Assembly: GCA_040758525.1 (NCBI GenBank)
Contig: JBFLVQ010000436.1
Coordinates: 1 to 8,231 of the forward strand
DNA from: JBFLVQ01 sp040758525
GTDB lineage: Bacteria > Acidobacteriota > Blastocatellia > Chloracidobacteriales > JADJPF01
Length of the DNA: 8,231 nt
Reading direction: 5' to 3'
The first letter of the stretch is position 1; every line of letters starts with the position of its first letter. Below the pieces are notes generated by a model. The model was not told the origin of the DNA. It made no database searches and was given only the letters and a program-made list of their open reading frames with translations. This document shows, one piece after another, positions 1-7,376 of this stretch. Position numbers and translations under genes: made by a program.

Positions 1-335
1 TTTGCTCTTTTCAACTTGAGCGCAGCTTTCAGTTTTGGCCATTGTCCGCGCTCATTTAAGACCTTTTGAAGATAGGCTAGTGTTACCCCTGGCCTTGGGT
101 TAGGAATTGGAAAATTGATGGGCAGTTGTTTCAAATCGCTCTCGACGCCATGGCGAACAACCAGATCGAAGAGGGCCTCTTTACCTTCAACATAGAGATA
201 GAGTGTTCCTACTGATAACCCCATAGCTTTAGCAATATCAGCCATTTGAGTCTGCTGATATCCGTTCTTGCAGAACACTTGAGTGGCACACTGAATCAAT
301 TCCTCAATACGAACCTCGATATTTACTTTTCTCAT
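1..335 (-). CDS. TetR/AcrR-family transcriptional regulator, N-terminal part (cut by window edge)
   Basis: This is a DNA-binding repressor of the TetR/AcrR family. Reading the minus strand from ATG at 335 gives 111 codons with no stop, and the gene continues beyond position 1. Residues 8-56 form the TetR helix-turn-helix domain: an amphipathic first helix (EELIQCATQVFCKNGYQQT), then MADIAKAMGLSVGTLYLYVE (31-50) and GKEALFD, with the typical G-TLYxYxxxKEALF pattern. The ligand-binding half is mostly missing, so the inducer cannot be guessed. No Shine-Dalgarno sequence precedes the ATG. The promoter at 342-369 would start the transcript about at the ATG, so the mRNA may be leaderless. The next gene to the right on this strand ends 260 bases away, so this regulator is probably transcribed alone. 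The family assignment is firm. A role in controlling the polyketide genes is only a guess from proximity. Confidence 0.93.
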   Translation of the reverse strand, partial: MRKVNIEVRIEELIQCATQVFCKNGYQQTQMADIAKAMGLSVGTLYLYVEGKEALFDLVVRHGVESDLKQLPINFPIPNPRPGVTLAYLQKVLNERGQWPKLKAALKLKRA

Positions 336-341
336 ACAAGA

Positions 342-369
342 ATAATAAATGAATGACTCATTCAGTCAA
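342..369 (-). promoter_or_regulatory. Probable promoter of the tetR-type gene
   Basis: On the minus strand, TTGACT (369-364) is followed after 16 bases by TATTAT (347-342). Each hexamer matches the sigma-70 consensus at five of six bases. The -10 ends seven bases before the ATG at 335, so transcription would begin at or beside the start codon. The palindromic operator fills the spacer. I called this by eye and have no transcript data. Confidence 0.55.
350..364. promoter_or_regulatory. TetR-type operator palindrome
   Basis: TGAATGACTCATTCA is a perfect palindrome with 7-base arms around one central base. A second, overlapping inverted repeat, TGACT-5-AGTCA, covers 354-368. The palindrome lies 14 bases upstream of the regulator's ATG and between its putative -35 and -10, which is the usual place for autorepression by a TetR protein. 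The TGAATGA/TCATTCA half-sites resemble the box I recall for the Bacillus FadR (TetR-family) regulator of fatty-acid degradation, but the spacing here is three bases shorter. No plus-strand gene starts nearby, so the site most likely serves the regulator itself. Confidence 0.7.
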
Positions 370-494
370 GTGAAAAAGTCGATTTTCCTAAAAATTTGCT
401 GAATAAGTTGTAAGTTATTGAAGCTATAAGAGCGGTGAGTAAGTATGGCAAAAGAGAAGAGTGGTTTCAGCAGGCAGTCTTACCCAACCATGCA

Positions 495-515
495 CTAACA
501 GAGAGGAACTGTTAG
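495..515. repeat. Short inverted repeat (7-base arms, 7-base loop)
   Basis: CTAACAG (495-501) and CTGTTAG (509-515) can pair around AGAGGAA. The repeat sits in the 260-base gap between the hydratase gene and the regulator. Neither side is followed directly by a run of T residues, so it is a poor intrinsic terminator. It may be a weak hairpin, a protein site or chance. Confidence 0.3.
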
Positions 516-595
516 GGGCACAGATCTTTTTCCAAGTCAGACTTCTTTCACGACTTGATCTTAAATACGATATTTCTAAAGATTGCTTGATGCTA

Positions 596-1363
596 TTACT
601 TGTTTTTTTGCTCATCTTCCCAAGGAAAGATCTGTTTCTCAACAAAATTACGGATATTCTTCTGTACTCTGTCCTTTTCTAGTAAACGAGCGAACTGTTC
701 TATTGCTAGATGCTCCATTTCCGCACTGATGATCCACATTTTACGGAAATAGTTCTTCATTTCGATGATTGTCTCTACATCAACACGGATCAAACGTAGC
801 ATTAGACGGCGGATTGTTTCATCTAGATCTTCTGCTATGGTGTCTACAAGGTGTATTCTATGTGCTTCCTCGGCAGAGACAGTCTGCATAGTAAGGACCA
901 TTTCATATGCTTTCTGAAAACCAACACGCCGGATCAAATAGGGCAACACATTGGCAGGCAATAGTCCCCACATTGCTTCTGGCAAATTGAATTGTGTATG
1001 TTTTGTGGCAATAACCAAATCACTGGCTGCTGCCAGTCCCAAACCTCCAGCAAGTACCTGACCATCAAGCTTGCTGATAATCACTTTACTGGTAAGCGTA
1101 AAACGCTTTAATGTAGACATGTAGACAGAGTTATCCATTGGTTTTCCGGCAACTGCTTCAAAGAAATCCATACCGGTGCAGAATATACCATTGCTACCTT
1201 GGAAAATTACCAGGCGACATTGTGTATCGTGTTCAGCACGATCTAGTACTTCGTTGATCTCTTGCAGTAATGTACTATTGATGCTATTTCGTGCTTGTGG
1301 ACGATGTATAGTCACTATCAAGCAGTATGGTTTCTCTGAGATTAGCACTGTTTCATAGGCCAT
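596..1363 (-). CDS. Polyketide beta-branching enoyl-CoA hydratase (ECH1, PksH-like)
   Basis: This 255-residue crotonase-fold enzyme probably dehydrates the HMG-type intermediate on the carrier protein to a 3-methylglutaconyl thioester, the third step of beta-branching. The N-terminal RPQARNSIN motif (21-29) is typical of the family. The oxyanion-hole segments are FCTGMDF (61-67) and LAGGLGL (104-110). Glutamates at the two usual acid/base positions are visible: E129 in LPEAMWG and E154 in AYEMVL. The C-terminal half (KNYFRKMW, EQFARLL) has the usual helical trimerisation character. I recall the NGIFCTGMDF region as characteristic of PksH/ECH1 rather than the decarboxylating ECH2 (PksI). The ATG at 1363 has GGAG at 1373-1370, inside the end of the upstream HMG synthase gene, which stops only two bases before. 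The two are therefore likely translationally coupled. It is the last gene of the operon, and no clear terminator follows. Confidence 0.9.
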   Translation of the reverse strand: MAYETVLISEKPYCLIVTIHRPQARNSINSTLLQEINEVLDRAEHDTQCRLVIFQGSNGIFCTGMDFFEAVAGKPMDNSVYMSTLKRFTLTSKVIISKLDGQVLAGGLGLAAASDLVIATKHTQFNLPEAMWGLLPANVLPYLIRRVGFQKAYEMVLTMQTVSAEEAHRIHLVDTIAEDLDETIRRLMLRLIRVDVETIIEMKNYFRKMWIISAEMEHLAIEQFARLLEKDRVQKNIRNFVEKQIFPWEDEQKNK

Positions 1364-1365
1364 TA

Positions 1366-2595
1366 TCAGCTCCAGCGATACTTACGATGATAATTTTCAA
1401 TCTTTTCCAGCACTAGTAATCTTTTGCCTTCGAACTGACTAGCATATAGATCGGCAAATGGTCTAATATCCACGATCTTATTCTGGATACCAAACATCCA
1501 CTCCATATTCAATTGGAGAATATCATCATATTCAGCAATCGACAGTTTATGCCGGCGGTCTAGTTGCTTATCGATGTGCATTGCGGCCAGCTTTTGTTTG
1601 GATCTAGCCGTAATAACACCACTATAAAATTCCGAGGAACAGCCAGAACCATATGAATATAGGCCGATTCGTTTGGCTCTATTGACCTCAGCATGATCGA
1701 TCAGTCCACATAGTGCTAAGTACAATGAGGCAGAGTAGCCGTTGCCAACCTCCTGGCAGTATATCAATGAAGGAGCAACACGCTTCTGGAAATCGATCTC
1801 AATCTCCTCCCATCCTGCTTTTTTGAACTTACGCATAATTGTGCGATGAGCCCCTTTTACCATTCCAGCAAATGGTGTATGGAATACTAAATAGTCAAAA
1901 GTCTCTTGAAAATCGGCATTTTCTACACGTTCACAATAGGATTTATAACTCTCTTCCAGACAGCTCAAATACGATAATAACGATAGGTCGGCATCTCCTG
2001 TCTCTAGTTCTGCTGTTGGGCGACAAGTATCCATTACCTCATAACTATGATAGCCGTTGGCACCAAAGTCGAGTTCTAGTACTTCTGGTCTGTTACTAAC
2101 AAGCATGGCAATTCCTACTGTTCCTTGTGATGGCTCGGCATAGGTCATCTTGGCTGCTCTGGCAATATCAGTGGAGATAACTAACGCTTTTACATTTCTA
2201 AAAGGATTTGCCGCAACAAAGCTAGCAGCCATTTGTAGCGCTGCGGTACCGGCATAACAGGCCTGTTTAATCTCGAATAGCCGACATTTCTTATTTAATC
2301 CCAATAAATCATGTATGTAGGTACTGAGAGACTTGCCAAAATCCAATCCCGACTCGGTAGCTGTGATTAATAGCTCAATGCTCGCTTTCTCCTTTTCATC
2401 AAGAGTATCGATAATAGGCTTAGCAGCATTGACTCCATTGGTCACAGGATCTTCGCACACCAATCCTACTGATTTCTTTTCCATCATTAAATTGTCGAAC
2501 CGTTTGAGGTCTAGCCCACGTTCTGCAAATAACTCTCTAATATCAATGTAGGCTACTCCACCATATCCATTGAGGGCTTCGATTCCTACTTCCAT
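1366..2595 (-). CDS. HMG-CoA synthase-like enzyme for polyketide beta-branching (HCS, PksG-like)
   Basis: This 409-residue enzyme is predicted to add the acetyl-ACP carbanion to the beta-keto group of a carrier-bound polyketide, giving an HMG-like intermediate. The HMG-synthase triad is in place: E81 in ATESGLDFGKS, the acylated nucleophile C113 in KQACYAGTAALQMA, and H239 in FHTPFAG. The start region (GIEALNGYGGVAYIDIREL) and FDNLMMEKKSVGL match what I recall of PksG-type HCS enzymes rather than mevalonate-pathway HMGS. No mevalonate genes are nearby, and the neighbours are the KS decarboxylase and ECH1. The length is normal and the protein looks soluble. The gene overlaps the end of the KS gene by 10 bases. 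A strong Shine-Dalgarno sequence, GAGGAG at 2610-2605 inside the KS gene, sits nine bases before the ATG and fixes the start. Confidence 0.94.
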   Translation of the reverse strand: MEVGIEALNGYGGVAYIDIRELFAERGLDLKRFDNLMMEKKSVGLVCEDPVTNGVNAAKPIIDTLDEKEKASIELLITATESGLDFGKSLSTYIHDLLGLNKKCRLFEIKQACYAGTAALQMAASFVAANPFRNVKALVISTDIARAAKMTYAEPSQGTVGIAMLVSNRPEVLELDFGANGYHSYEVMDTCRPTAELETGDADLSLLSYLSCLEESYKSYCERVENADFQETFDYLVFHTPFAGMVKGAHRTIMRKFKKAGWEEIEIDFQKRVAPSLIYCQEVGNGYSASLYLALCGLIDHAEVNRAKRIGLYSYGSGCSSEFYSGVITARSKQKLAAMHIDKQLDRRHKLSIAEYDDILQLNMEWMFGIQNKIVDIRPFADLYASQFEGKRLLVLEKIENYHRKYRWS

Positions 2596-3842
2596 AACTT
2601 CTCTCTCCTCAGTACCAGACTAGAATTGATTCCACCGAAGCCAAACGAATTGCTGAGTGCTACTATAATCTCTGCGGTTTCGCTACTTCGGCTGACAAAG
2701 CGGCAATCAGTATCGATCGGCTGATCAAGGTTCAAATTGGGATGTACAAACCCATTACACATCTGAACGATTGTGGCGATCGCCTCAACCACTCCGGATG
2801 CATACAGACAGTGCCCAATCAAACTCTTGCTAGAATTGATCCAAATTTTCTTCACGCCATTGCCAAACAGATTTTTGATCGCTGCTATCTCTGTTCTATC
2901 GCCCAGTGGTGATGCGGTGCCATGAGCATTGATATAGTTTACCTCTGTCGGTTTGATTCCTGACTGTTGCATTGCTGCTGACATTGCCTTTGCTTCACCT
3001 TCTTGACTGGGATCAGCAAGACGGTTGCCATCGAGTACCAATGCTCCTCCGGCGATTTGCGCAACAATCTCTGCATTGCGAGCATTAGCGCTTTCCTGAG
3101 TTTCTAAGATCAGGCAGCCACTGCCTTGCCCATAAATAAATCCTTCACAATTGCGATCGAATGGACGGCAGGCCTGCTCAGGAATTTTACCAAAACGCTT
3201 ACCACCCATCGCCCCTAGCGCAGTAAAAGCCTGGAATTCTACTGGTGAAAGATCCGCCATTGCCCCTACTACCAGGCAGACATCGACTACGCCACATTGT
3301 AATAAGCGGTAGCCTTGGATGATTGCTACATTACCACTTGCTGAAGCCCCTCCAACAGTAAACCCTTCTCCTTGAATCGAAAAAATTTCACTGAGAGTAC
3401 CAACGTGATCTGTATCCATAAAATGTAGGGCATAGCTTGGCGGTAGATAGTCTGAATGCTGCTGGAACTTCTCTTGCATCTGATATTGATAATTCTGGTT
3501 GATATTTTGCCCTGCCACTACCAGACCAATACGCGATGCTTCAATTTGTTGAGATAATTGCGCCTGTTGCCATGCTTCTAGCGCACATATAGCTGCAGCC
3601 TGCACAGATGGTGGCGATCTACGTGCACAGATTTGGGCACGTTTGCGCAGATTCGCATCCAACGACATTTTCTCTAATGCCTGTATGAATTGGAAATCTA
3701 CCAACTCTGCGCCAATATTCCTATATGCTTCTTGGCAAAAGCGAATACCATTCTTGCCTGTTCGCAATGCTATAGTGAATTCTTTGATGCTGCTTGCAAT
3801 CGAACAAAGAATACCCATCCCGGTGACAACAATTTTGTTCAT
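2586..3842 (-). CDS. Malonyl-ACP decarboxylating ketosynthase with Cys-to-Ser active site (PksF-like)
   Basis: This 418-residue protein has the full FabF-type ketosynthase fold length but is probably not a condensing enzyme. The usual ACSS/ACTSG nucleophile motif reads VGGASASGN (163-171), so serine 167 stands where the catalytic cysteine should be. The other catalytic residues remain: H307 in NAHGT, K339 in SSKSLIGH and H344. A KS with Ser for Cys and both histidines intact is the hallmark of the HCS-cassette decarboxylase (PksF, MupG and CurC families), which turns malonyl-ACP into acetyl-ACP for the HMG synthase. The ATG at 3842 gives the classic start MNKIVVTGMGI, although the ribosome site in front is weak. 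It is the first gene of the minus-strand operon, overlaps the HMG synthase gene and diverges from the acyltransferase gene. The function is inferred from the motif and neighbours. No in-frame break was seen. Confidence 0.92.
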   Translation of the reverse strand: MNKIVVTGMGILCSIASSIKEFTIALRTGKNGIRFCQEAYRNIGAELVDFQFIQALEKMSLDANLRKRAQICARRSPPSVQAAAICALEAWQQAQLSQQIEASRIGLVVAGQNINQNYQYQMQEKFQQHSDYLPPSYALHFMDTDHVGTLSEIFSIQGEGFTVGGASASGNVAIIQGYRLLQCGVVDVCLVVGAMADLSPVEFQAFTALGAMGGKRFGKIPEQACRPFDRNCEGFIYGQGSGCLILETQESANARNAEIVAQIAGGALVLDGNRLADPSQEGEAKAMSAAMQQSGIKPTEVNYINAHGTASPLGDRTEIAAIKNLFGNGVKKIWINSSKSLIGHCLYASGVVEAIATIVQMCNGFVHPNLNLDQPIDTDCRFVSRSSETAEIIVALSNSFGFGGINSSLVLRREKLWK

Positions 3843-4001
3843 AATTTTATTGTTAATGAAATACTCAAAAGTGCCGAACTATAGACACATGCAATTGAGA
3901 TAGAGTACCATAAAACACCCCTTAGCTGATGGCTATTCGCAGTTTTTATACAATTTCTCAACAGGGAGTTTTTATTAGAAAGTGTTTTGTTAGGAATTTT
4001 T
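3843..4001. promoter_or_regulatory. Divergent promoter region between the HCS operon and the AT-P450 unit
   Basis: These 159 bases separate two divergently transcribed units, so they should hold both promoters. On the plus strand the best -10 candidate is TATACA (3947-3952), without a convincing -35. On the minus strand I see TATAGT (complement of 3879-3884), also without a good -35. TTGAGA (3895-3900) and TCTCAA (3956-3961) form a widely spaced inverted pair. The TGAATGA operator half-sites found upstream of the tetR-type gene do not recur here. Confidence 0.5.
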
Positions 4002-5840
4002 ATGAGCATTATTTATATATTTCCTGGGCAAGGTTCACAAAGATTGGGTATGGGAAAAGCGCTATTTAAAAAATTTCCCAAACTTGTTAATCAAGCTGAT
4101 ATTCAATTGGGATATTCTATTGAAGAACTCTGCTTGGAAGATCCCCATAAGAATCTACACCAAACACAATTTACTCAGCCAGCGTTATATGTCGTCAATG
4201 CGTTAAATTACTTAGAAAAAGTGGAGGAAACGGGAACCCCCCCGGATTTTGTTGCCGGACATAGTTTAGGAGAATATAACGCCCTTTTTGCTGCAGGAGT
4301 ATTTGACTTTCTTACCGGATTGAAGTTAATACAAAAACGCGGACAGTTGATGGATGAAGTCTCTGGCAGCGCAATGGCAGCCGTAATTGGCCTTACAGAA
4401 GAGAAGATTCAAGAGATTATTGTAGAAAATAGCTTGTCAGGGATCGATATTGCCAATTTGAATGACTACACTCAAACTGTAATCGCGGGAAGCGAGGAAG
4501 AGATTCAAGCTGCTCAGGATCTATTTAGAAGAGCGGGAGCCAAATATGTTCGTTTAAAGGTAAGTGCAGCTTTTCATTCTCGTCATATGAAGTCTGTCCA
4601 GGAAAAATTTGCCAAATTTCTTATCGATTTCTCTTTTCAATCTCCTAAAATCCCAGTTATTGCAAATGTTACCGCGCTTCCTTATCAGCCAAATAAGATT
4701 GTAGAGAATCTTACTGATCAGATCGTTACATCTGTGCGTTGGGTCGAGTGTGTTGAGTATCTGCTCCAACAATCTGAGCCAAAATTTATTGAAGTAGGGC
4801 CGGGGCAGGTATTAACAGAGCTTGTTAATAAGATAAGATCAAAATACCAACCTAAGACCTTAGTAACAGCAAAAAAAGATAAGAACATTATCTTTATGTA
4901 TCCGGGGCAAGGTTCTCAGTACTATCATATGGGAAAAGAGTTATATGAAAATAACAGAATATTTCGAGAATGGATGCAAAAACTTAATGATACTGTTGAG
5001 CCTTGCGTGGGTGTTTCTATTCTGGACATTCTTTATAAGGATTCCTATCGTTCTAAGGAATTCTCCAATATTTTGTACACACATCCAGCAAATTTTATGA
5101 TTAGTTACAGCCTTACCCAGTTAGTTTATGATTGGGAAATCTACCCTGATTATCTATTGGGTTATAGCCTGGGTGAATATACTGCTGCCGCTGTAGCAGG
5201 AGTACTAAAATGGGAAGAAATACTGAACCTTTTAGTAAAACAGGCAAGATTAGTTCAAGAGACACCGTTGGCCACTATGGTCGCAATTCTAGGCTCTCCA
5301 GAATTATTTTACCAACTTCAAGAACAGTTAAAGCAATGCTGGTTAGCCGCACATAATTTTCCAAAGCACTTTGTTATCTCGATAAAATTGGAAGATTTGG
5401 AATTATTAGAAATGTTTTTAAAACGGCAAAAGATTGTTTTTCAAAAATTACCTGTTGCACAAGGATTCCATTGTCCATTAATCGATTCCATTGAAATACC
5501 TTTAAAAAAATACCTGCGAGAGTTGGACCAGAATACTCCTCAAACACCTGTTATCTCCTGCTTCTCAGGAATAGTAGTAGATTGGCGGGACAACGATCAT
5601 TTATGGAATGTAATTCGGCAACCTGTTGAGTTTCAAAAAACTGTCGAGACGTTCGAGAAACAATATGATAATAATGTCTATCTCGATCTGGGGGCTTCTG
5701 GTACAATGGCAAATTTTGTCAAATATAATCTCTCTTCTCAGACCCATTCAACTTTTGTTTCTATGATGAACCAATTTGGCCAAAATATTAAGAGTACCGA
5801 ACAGGCACGTAATCAACTCCAAGAGATTAAACAGCGTTGA
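4002..5840 (+). CDS. Tandem trans-acyltransferase: malonyl-AT fused to acyl-hydrolase-like AT
   Basis: This 612-residue protein holds two FabD-type domains. AT1 (about 1-285) has PGQGSQ (8-13), the nucleophile S88 in GHSLGEY, R113 in QKRGQLM (the arginine that grips the malonyl carboxylate) and H192 in AAFHSRH. It should load malonyl units onto the ACPs of a trans-AT polyketide synthase. AT2 (about 295-595) has PGQGSQ (301-306), S389 in GYSLGEY and H490 in QGFHCP. The residue 25 positions after its serine, aligned with R113 without gaps, is Q414 (LVKQARL). Loss of that arginine fits the PedC-type acyl hydrolases that clear stalled acyl groups. The ATG at 4002 is chosen over an in-frame TTG at 3987: AGGA (3992-3995) lies six bases before it, and MSIIYIFPGQGSQ is the normal FabD start. 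The P450 gene follows 63 bases later on the same strand. The domain calls are firm, and the AT2 activity is inferred. Confidence 0.94.
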   Translation: MSIIYIFPGQGSQRLGMGKALFKKFPKLVNQADIQLGYSIEELCLEDPHKNLHQTQFTQPALYVVNALNYLEKVEETGTPPDFVAGHSLGEYNALFAAGVFDFLTGLKLIQKRGQLMDEVSGSAMAAVIGLTEEKIQEIIVENSLSGIDIANLNDYTQTVIAGSEEEIQAAQDLFRRAGAKYVRLKVSAAFHSRHMKSVQEKFAKFLIDFSFQSPKIPVIANVTALPYQPNKIVENLTDQIVTSVRWVECVEYLLQQSEPKFIEVGPGQVLTELVNKIRSKYQPKTLVTAKKDKNIIFMYPGQGSQYYHMGKELYENNRIFREWMQKLNDTVEPCVGVSILDILYKDSYRSKEFSNILYTHPANFMISYSLTQLVYDWEIYPDYLLGYSLGEYTAAAVAGVLKWEEILNLLVKQARLVQETPLATMVAILGSPELFYQLQEQLKQCWLAAHNFPKHFVISIKLEDLELLEMFLKRQKIVFQKLPVAQGFHCPLIDSIEIPLKKYLRELDQNTPQTPVISCFSGIVVDWRDNDHLWNVIRQPVEFQKTVETFEKQYDNNVYLDLGASGTMANFVKYNLSSQTHSTFVSMMNQFGQNIKSTEQARNQLQEIKQR

Positions 5841-5903
5841 GCTAAACCGCTTCGCGTAAGAAGAAGTGGAAATAGTTGAGACTTTTTTTGAGGTATGTTC
5901 TTA

Positions 5904-7373
5904 ATGAAAGACAGAGCTGATATAACAGAAAGAGCCGGCTATCCCGTAAAGAAACAGCCCGCTACCGCACTGATAGATCCCAGTATTGCCGATATTATCA
6001 ACAATCCAGGACGTCCTAGTGGTTATCCCCCCTTGGCAAAAATACCACAGTACATACCCGGTAAAAGCGGGGTATTGGCAGGCATCAAATCTGCGATCGA
6101 ATATAAACAAAAAGGTCTTAAATATTTTCTTGAACAAATAGAGCGACACGGCAAAATTTTTCGTGATCAAATAGGTCCCTATCCGATAGTTGTAGTGGCT
6201 GATCGTGAGATCATAGGTCAAGTTCTCAGGAATGAAGACCAGCTTTGGTCTACCGGGCTAGCGGTGGAAAGAGTGACACGGGGCCTACGTCTTAAAATAG
6301 ATCCTAATAAAAGAAGCCGTTTAATGGCATTGGATTTTGAGCCCCATAGACAATATCGTCAGTTGGTACAGCCTGCTTTTAATATGAATGCAATGAAGGG
6401 ATATTTGTCAATTATACAGAAGAGTTTTGAAGATAATTTACGAGCTTGGCCAATAAAAGGGAAAATAGGTTTCAAGGTTGAAGCACGGAGAATTTTATCC
6501 AAGTTAGCATCGAGACTATTTTTGGGTATCTACGACGCCAATGAATCGGCGCGTATAGAAAAAGCCTCGCAGGATTATTGGAATGCGGTGCCGGTCATTA
6601 TTAAAAGCCCTCTACTCAGTAGTACATGGAAAAGAGGTCTACAAGCTATCGAGACCCTCAGTACAATGATGCAATCGTTAATTCCTATCAGACAGGTGCA
6701 GGGTGGAGAAGATCTATTTAGCCAATTATGCCAAACACAAAAAGAGACAAACTGTTTAGACGATGATCAACTGATAGATCTTATGTTCGGTATTCTATTT
6801 GCTGCTTTTGATACAACAGCGTTGGCTTTAACAAGTATGGCGTACTTATTAGCGAGAAATCCCCAATGGCAAACCAGACTACGTGAAGAGGCATTGTTAA
6901 TACCCGAACAACCAAGCCTAGAAGATCTTCAAACAATGGAACAGACCGAATGGGTCTGGAAAGAGACTCTTAGATTGTACCCGGTATCGGCCAACTCACC
7001 ACGATTCTCTTTAAGAGAATGTAAACTCGGTCAATACACTATCCCTCCAGCAACCCTAGTTTTTCTTTCTATTGGTCTGTTAGGCTATGATTCTGAGTCT
7101 TGGAGCAGTCCAGATCGTTTTGATCCTGAACGCTTCTCGCCTGCTCGTGCTGAAAATAAAAGCCCTCGCCACCTATTCTTTCCATTTGGTCATGGTCCTC
7201 ATACTTGTATTGGTTTACAGTTGGCAACTTTAGAGATGAAACTATTTTGGCATAGATTATTGACTCGCTATAAATTTCATTTAGCACAAGATTATACTGC
7301 TTCTCATGAACTTACTCCATTGGGCTGTGTATCTGGTTCGGTTGATTTGATAGTTGAGGAGATACAAATATAA
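5904..7373 (+). CDS. Cytochrome P450 monooxygenase
   Basis: This 489-residue haem monooxygenase probably hydroxylates or epoxidises the polyketide; the substrate is not readable from sequence. All the usual landmarks are present: a C-helix region HRQYRQLVQPAF, the oxygen-activating I-helix AAFDTT (300-305), ExxR as ETLR (354-357), the PERF segment (408-411) and the haem loop FGHGPHTCIG (428-437), with C435 as the axial ligand. There is no N-terminal membrane anchor, so it should be soluble and rely on separate redox partners, none of which lie in the window. It is somewhat longer at the N-terminus than many bacterial P450s, with a polar leader before a PPLAKIPQYIPG segment. ATG 5904 is preferred to ATG 5895 because the ribosome site GAGG (5890-5893) is ten bases before the first and only one base before the second. 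It lies just downstream of the AT gene with no terminator between, so co-transcription is likely. Confidence 0.95.
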   Translation: MKDRADITERAGYPVKKQPATALIDPSIADIINNPGRPSGYPPLAKIPQYIPGKSGVLAGIKSAIEYKQKGLKYFLEQIERHGKIFRDQIGPYPIVVVADREIIGQVLRNEDQLWSTGLAVERVTRGLRLKIDPNKRSRLMALDFEPHRQYRQLVQPAFNMNAMKGYLSIIQKSFEDNLRAWPIKGKIGFKVEARRILSKLASRLFLGIYDANESARIEKASQDYWNAVPVIIKSPLLSSTWKRGLQAIETLSTMMQSLIPIRQVQGGEDLFSQLCQTQKETNCLDDDQLIDLMFGILFAAFDTTALALTSMAYLLARNPQWQTRLREEALLIPEQPSLEDLQTMEQTEWVWKETLRLYPVSANSPRFSLRECKLGQYTIPPATLVFLSIGLLGYDSESWSSPDRFDPERFSPARAENKSPRHLFFPFGHGPHTCIGLQLATLEMKLFWHRLLTRYKFHLAQDYTASHELTPLGCVSGSVDLIVEEIQI

Positions 7374-7376
7374 TAG

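Noticed and set aside
424..682. Two overlapping 73-codon open frames on opposite strands in the gap between the hydratase and regulator genes
   Set aside because: Neither has a ribosome site or a recognisable domain. Both run into the end of the hydratase gene, and their composition looks like translated non-coding DNA.
1366..2595. Reading the HMG synthase as a mevalonate-pathway enzyme
   Set aside because: It sits in an overlapping operon with a Cys-to-Ser KS and an ECH1, has PksG-like N-terminal motifs, and no isoprenoid gene is nearby.
3964..4005. Imperfect direct repeat (GGAGTTTTTATTAG and GGAATTTTTATGAG), 28 bases apart, before the acyltransferase start
   Set aside because: It is mostly a T-run after a purine-rich ribosome-site-like core. 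In this AT-rich leader it is easily explained by chance.
596..7373. A composition break between the minus-strand HCS operon and the plus-strand AT-P450 unit as a sign of separate transfer
   Set aside because: GC counted by hand in a few 60-base lines varied from about 35 to 48 percent, and the two units overlapped, so no break can be claimed.
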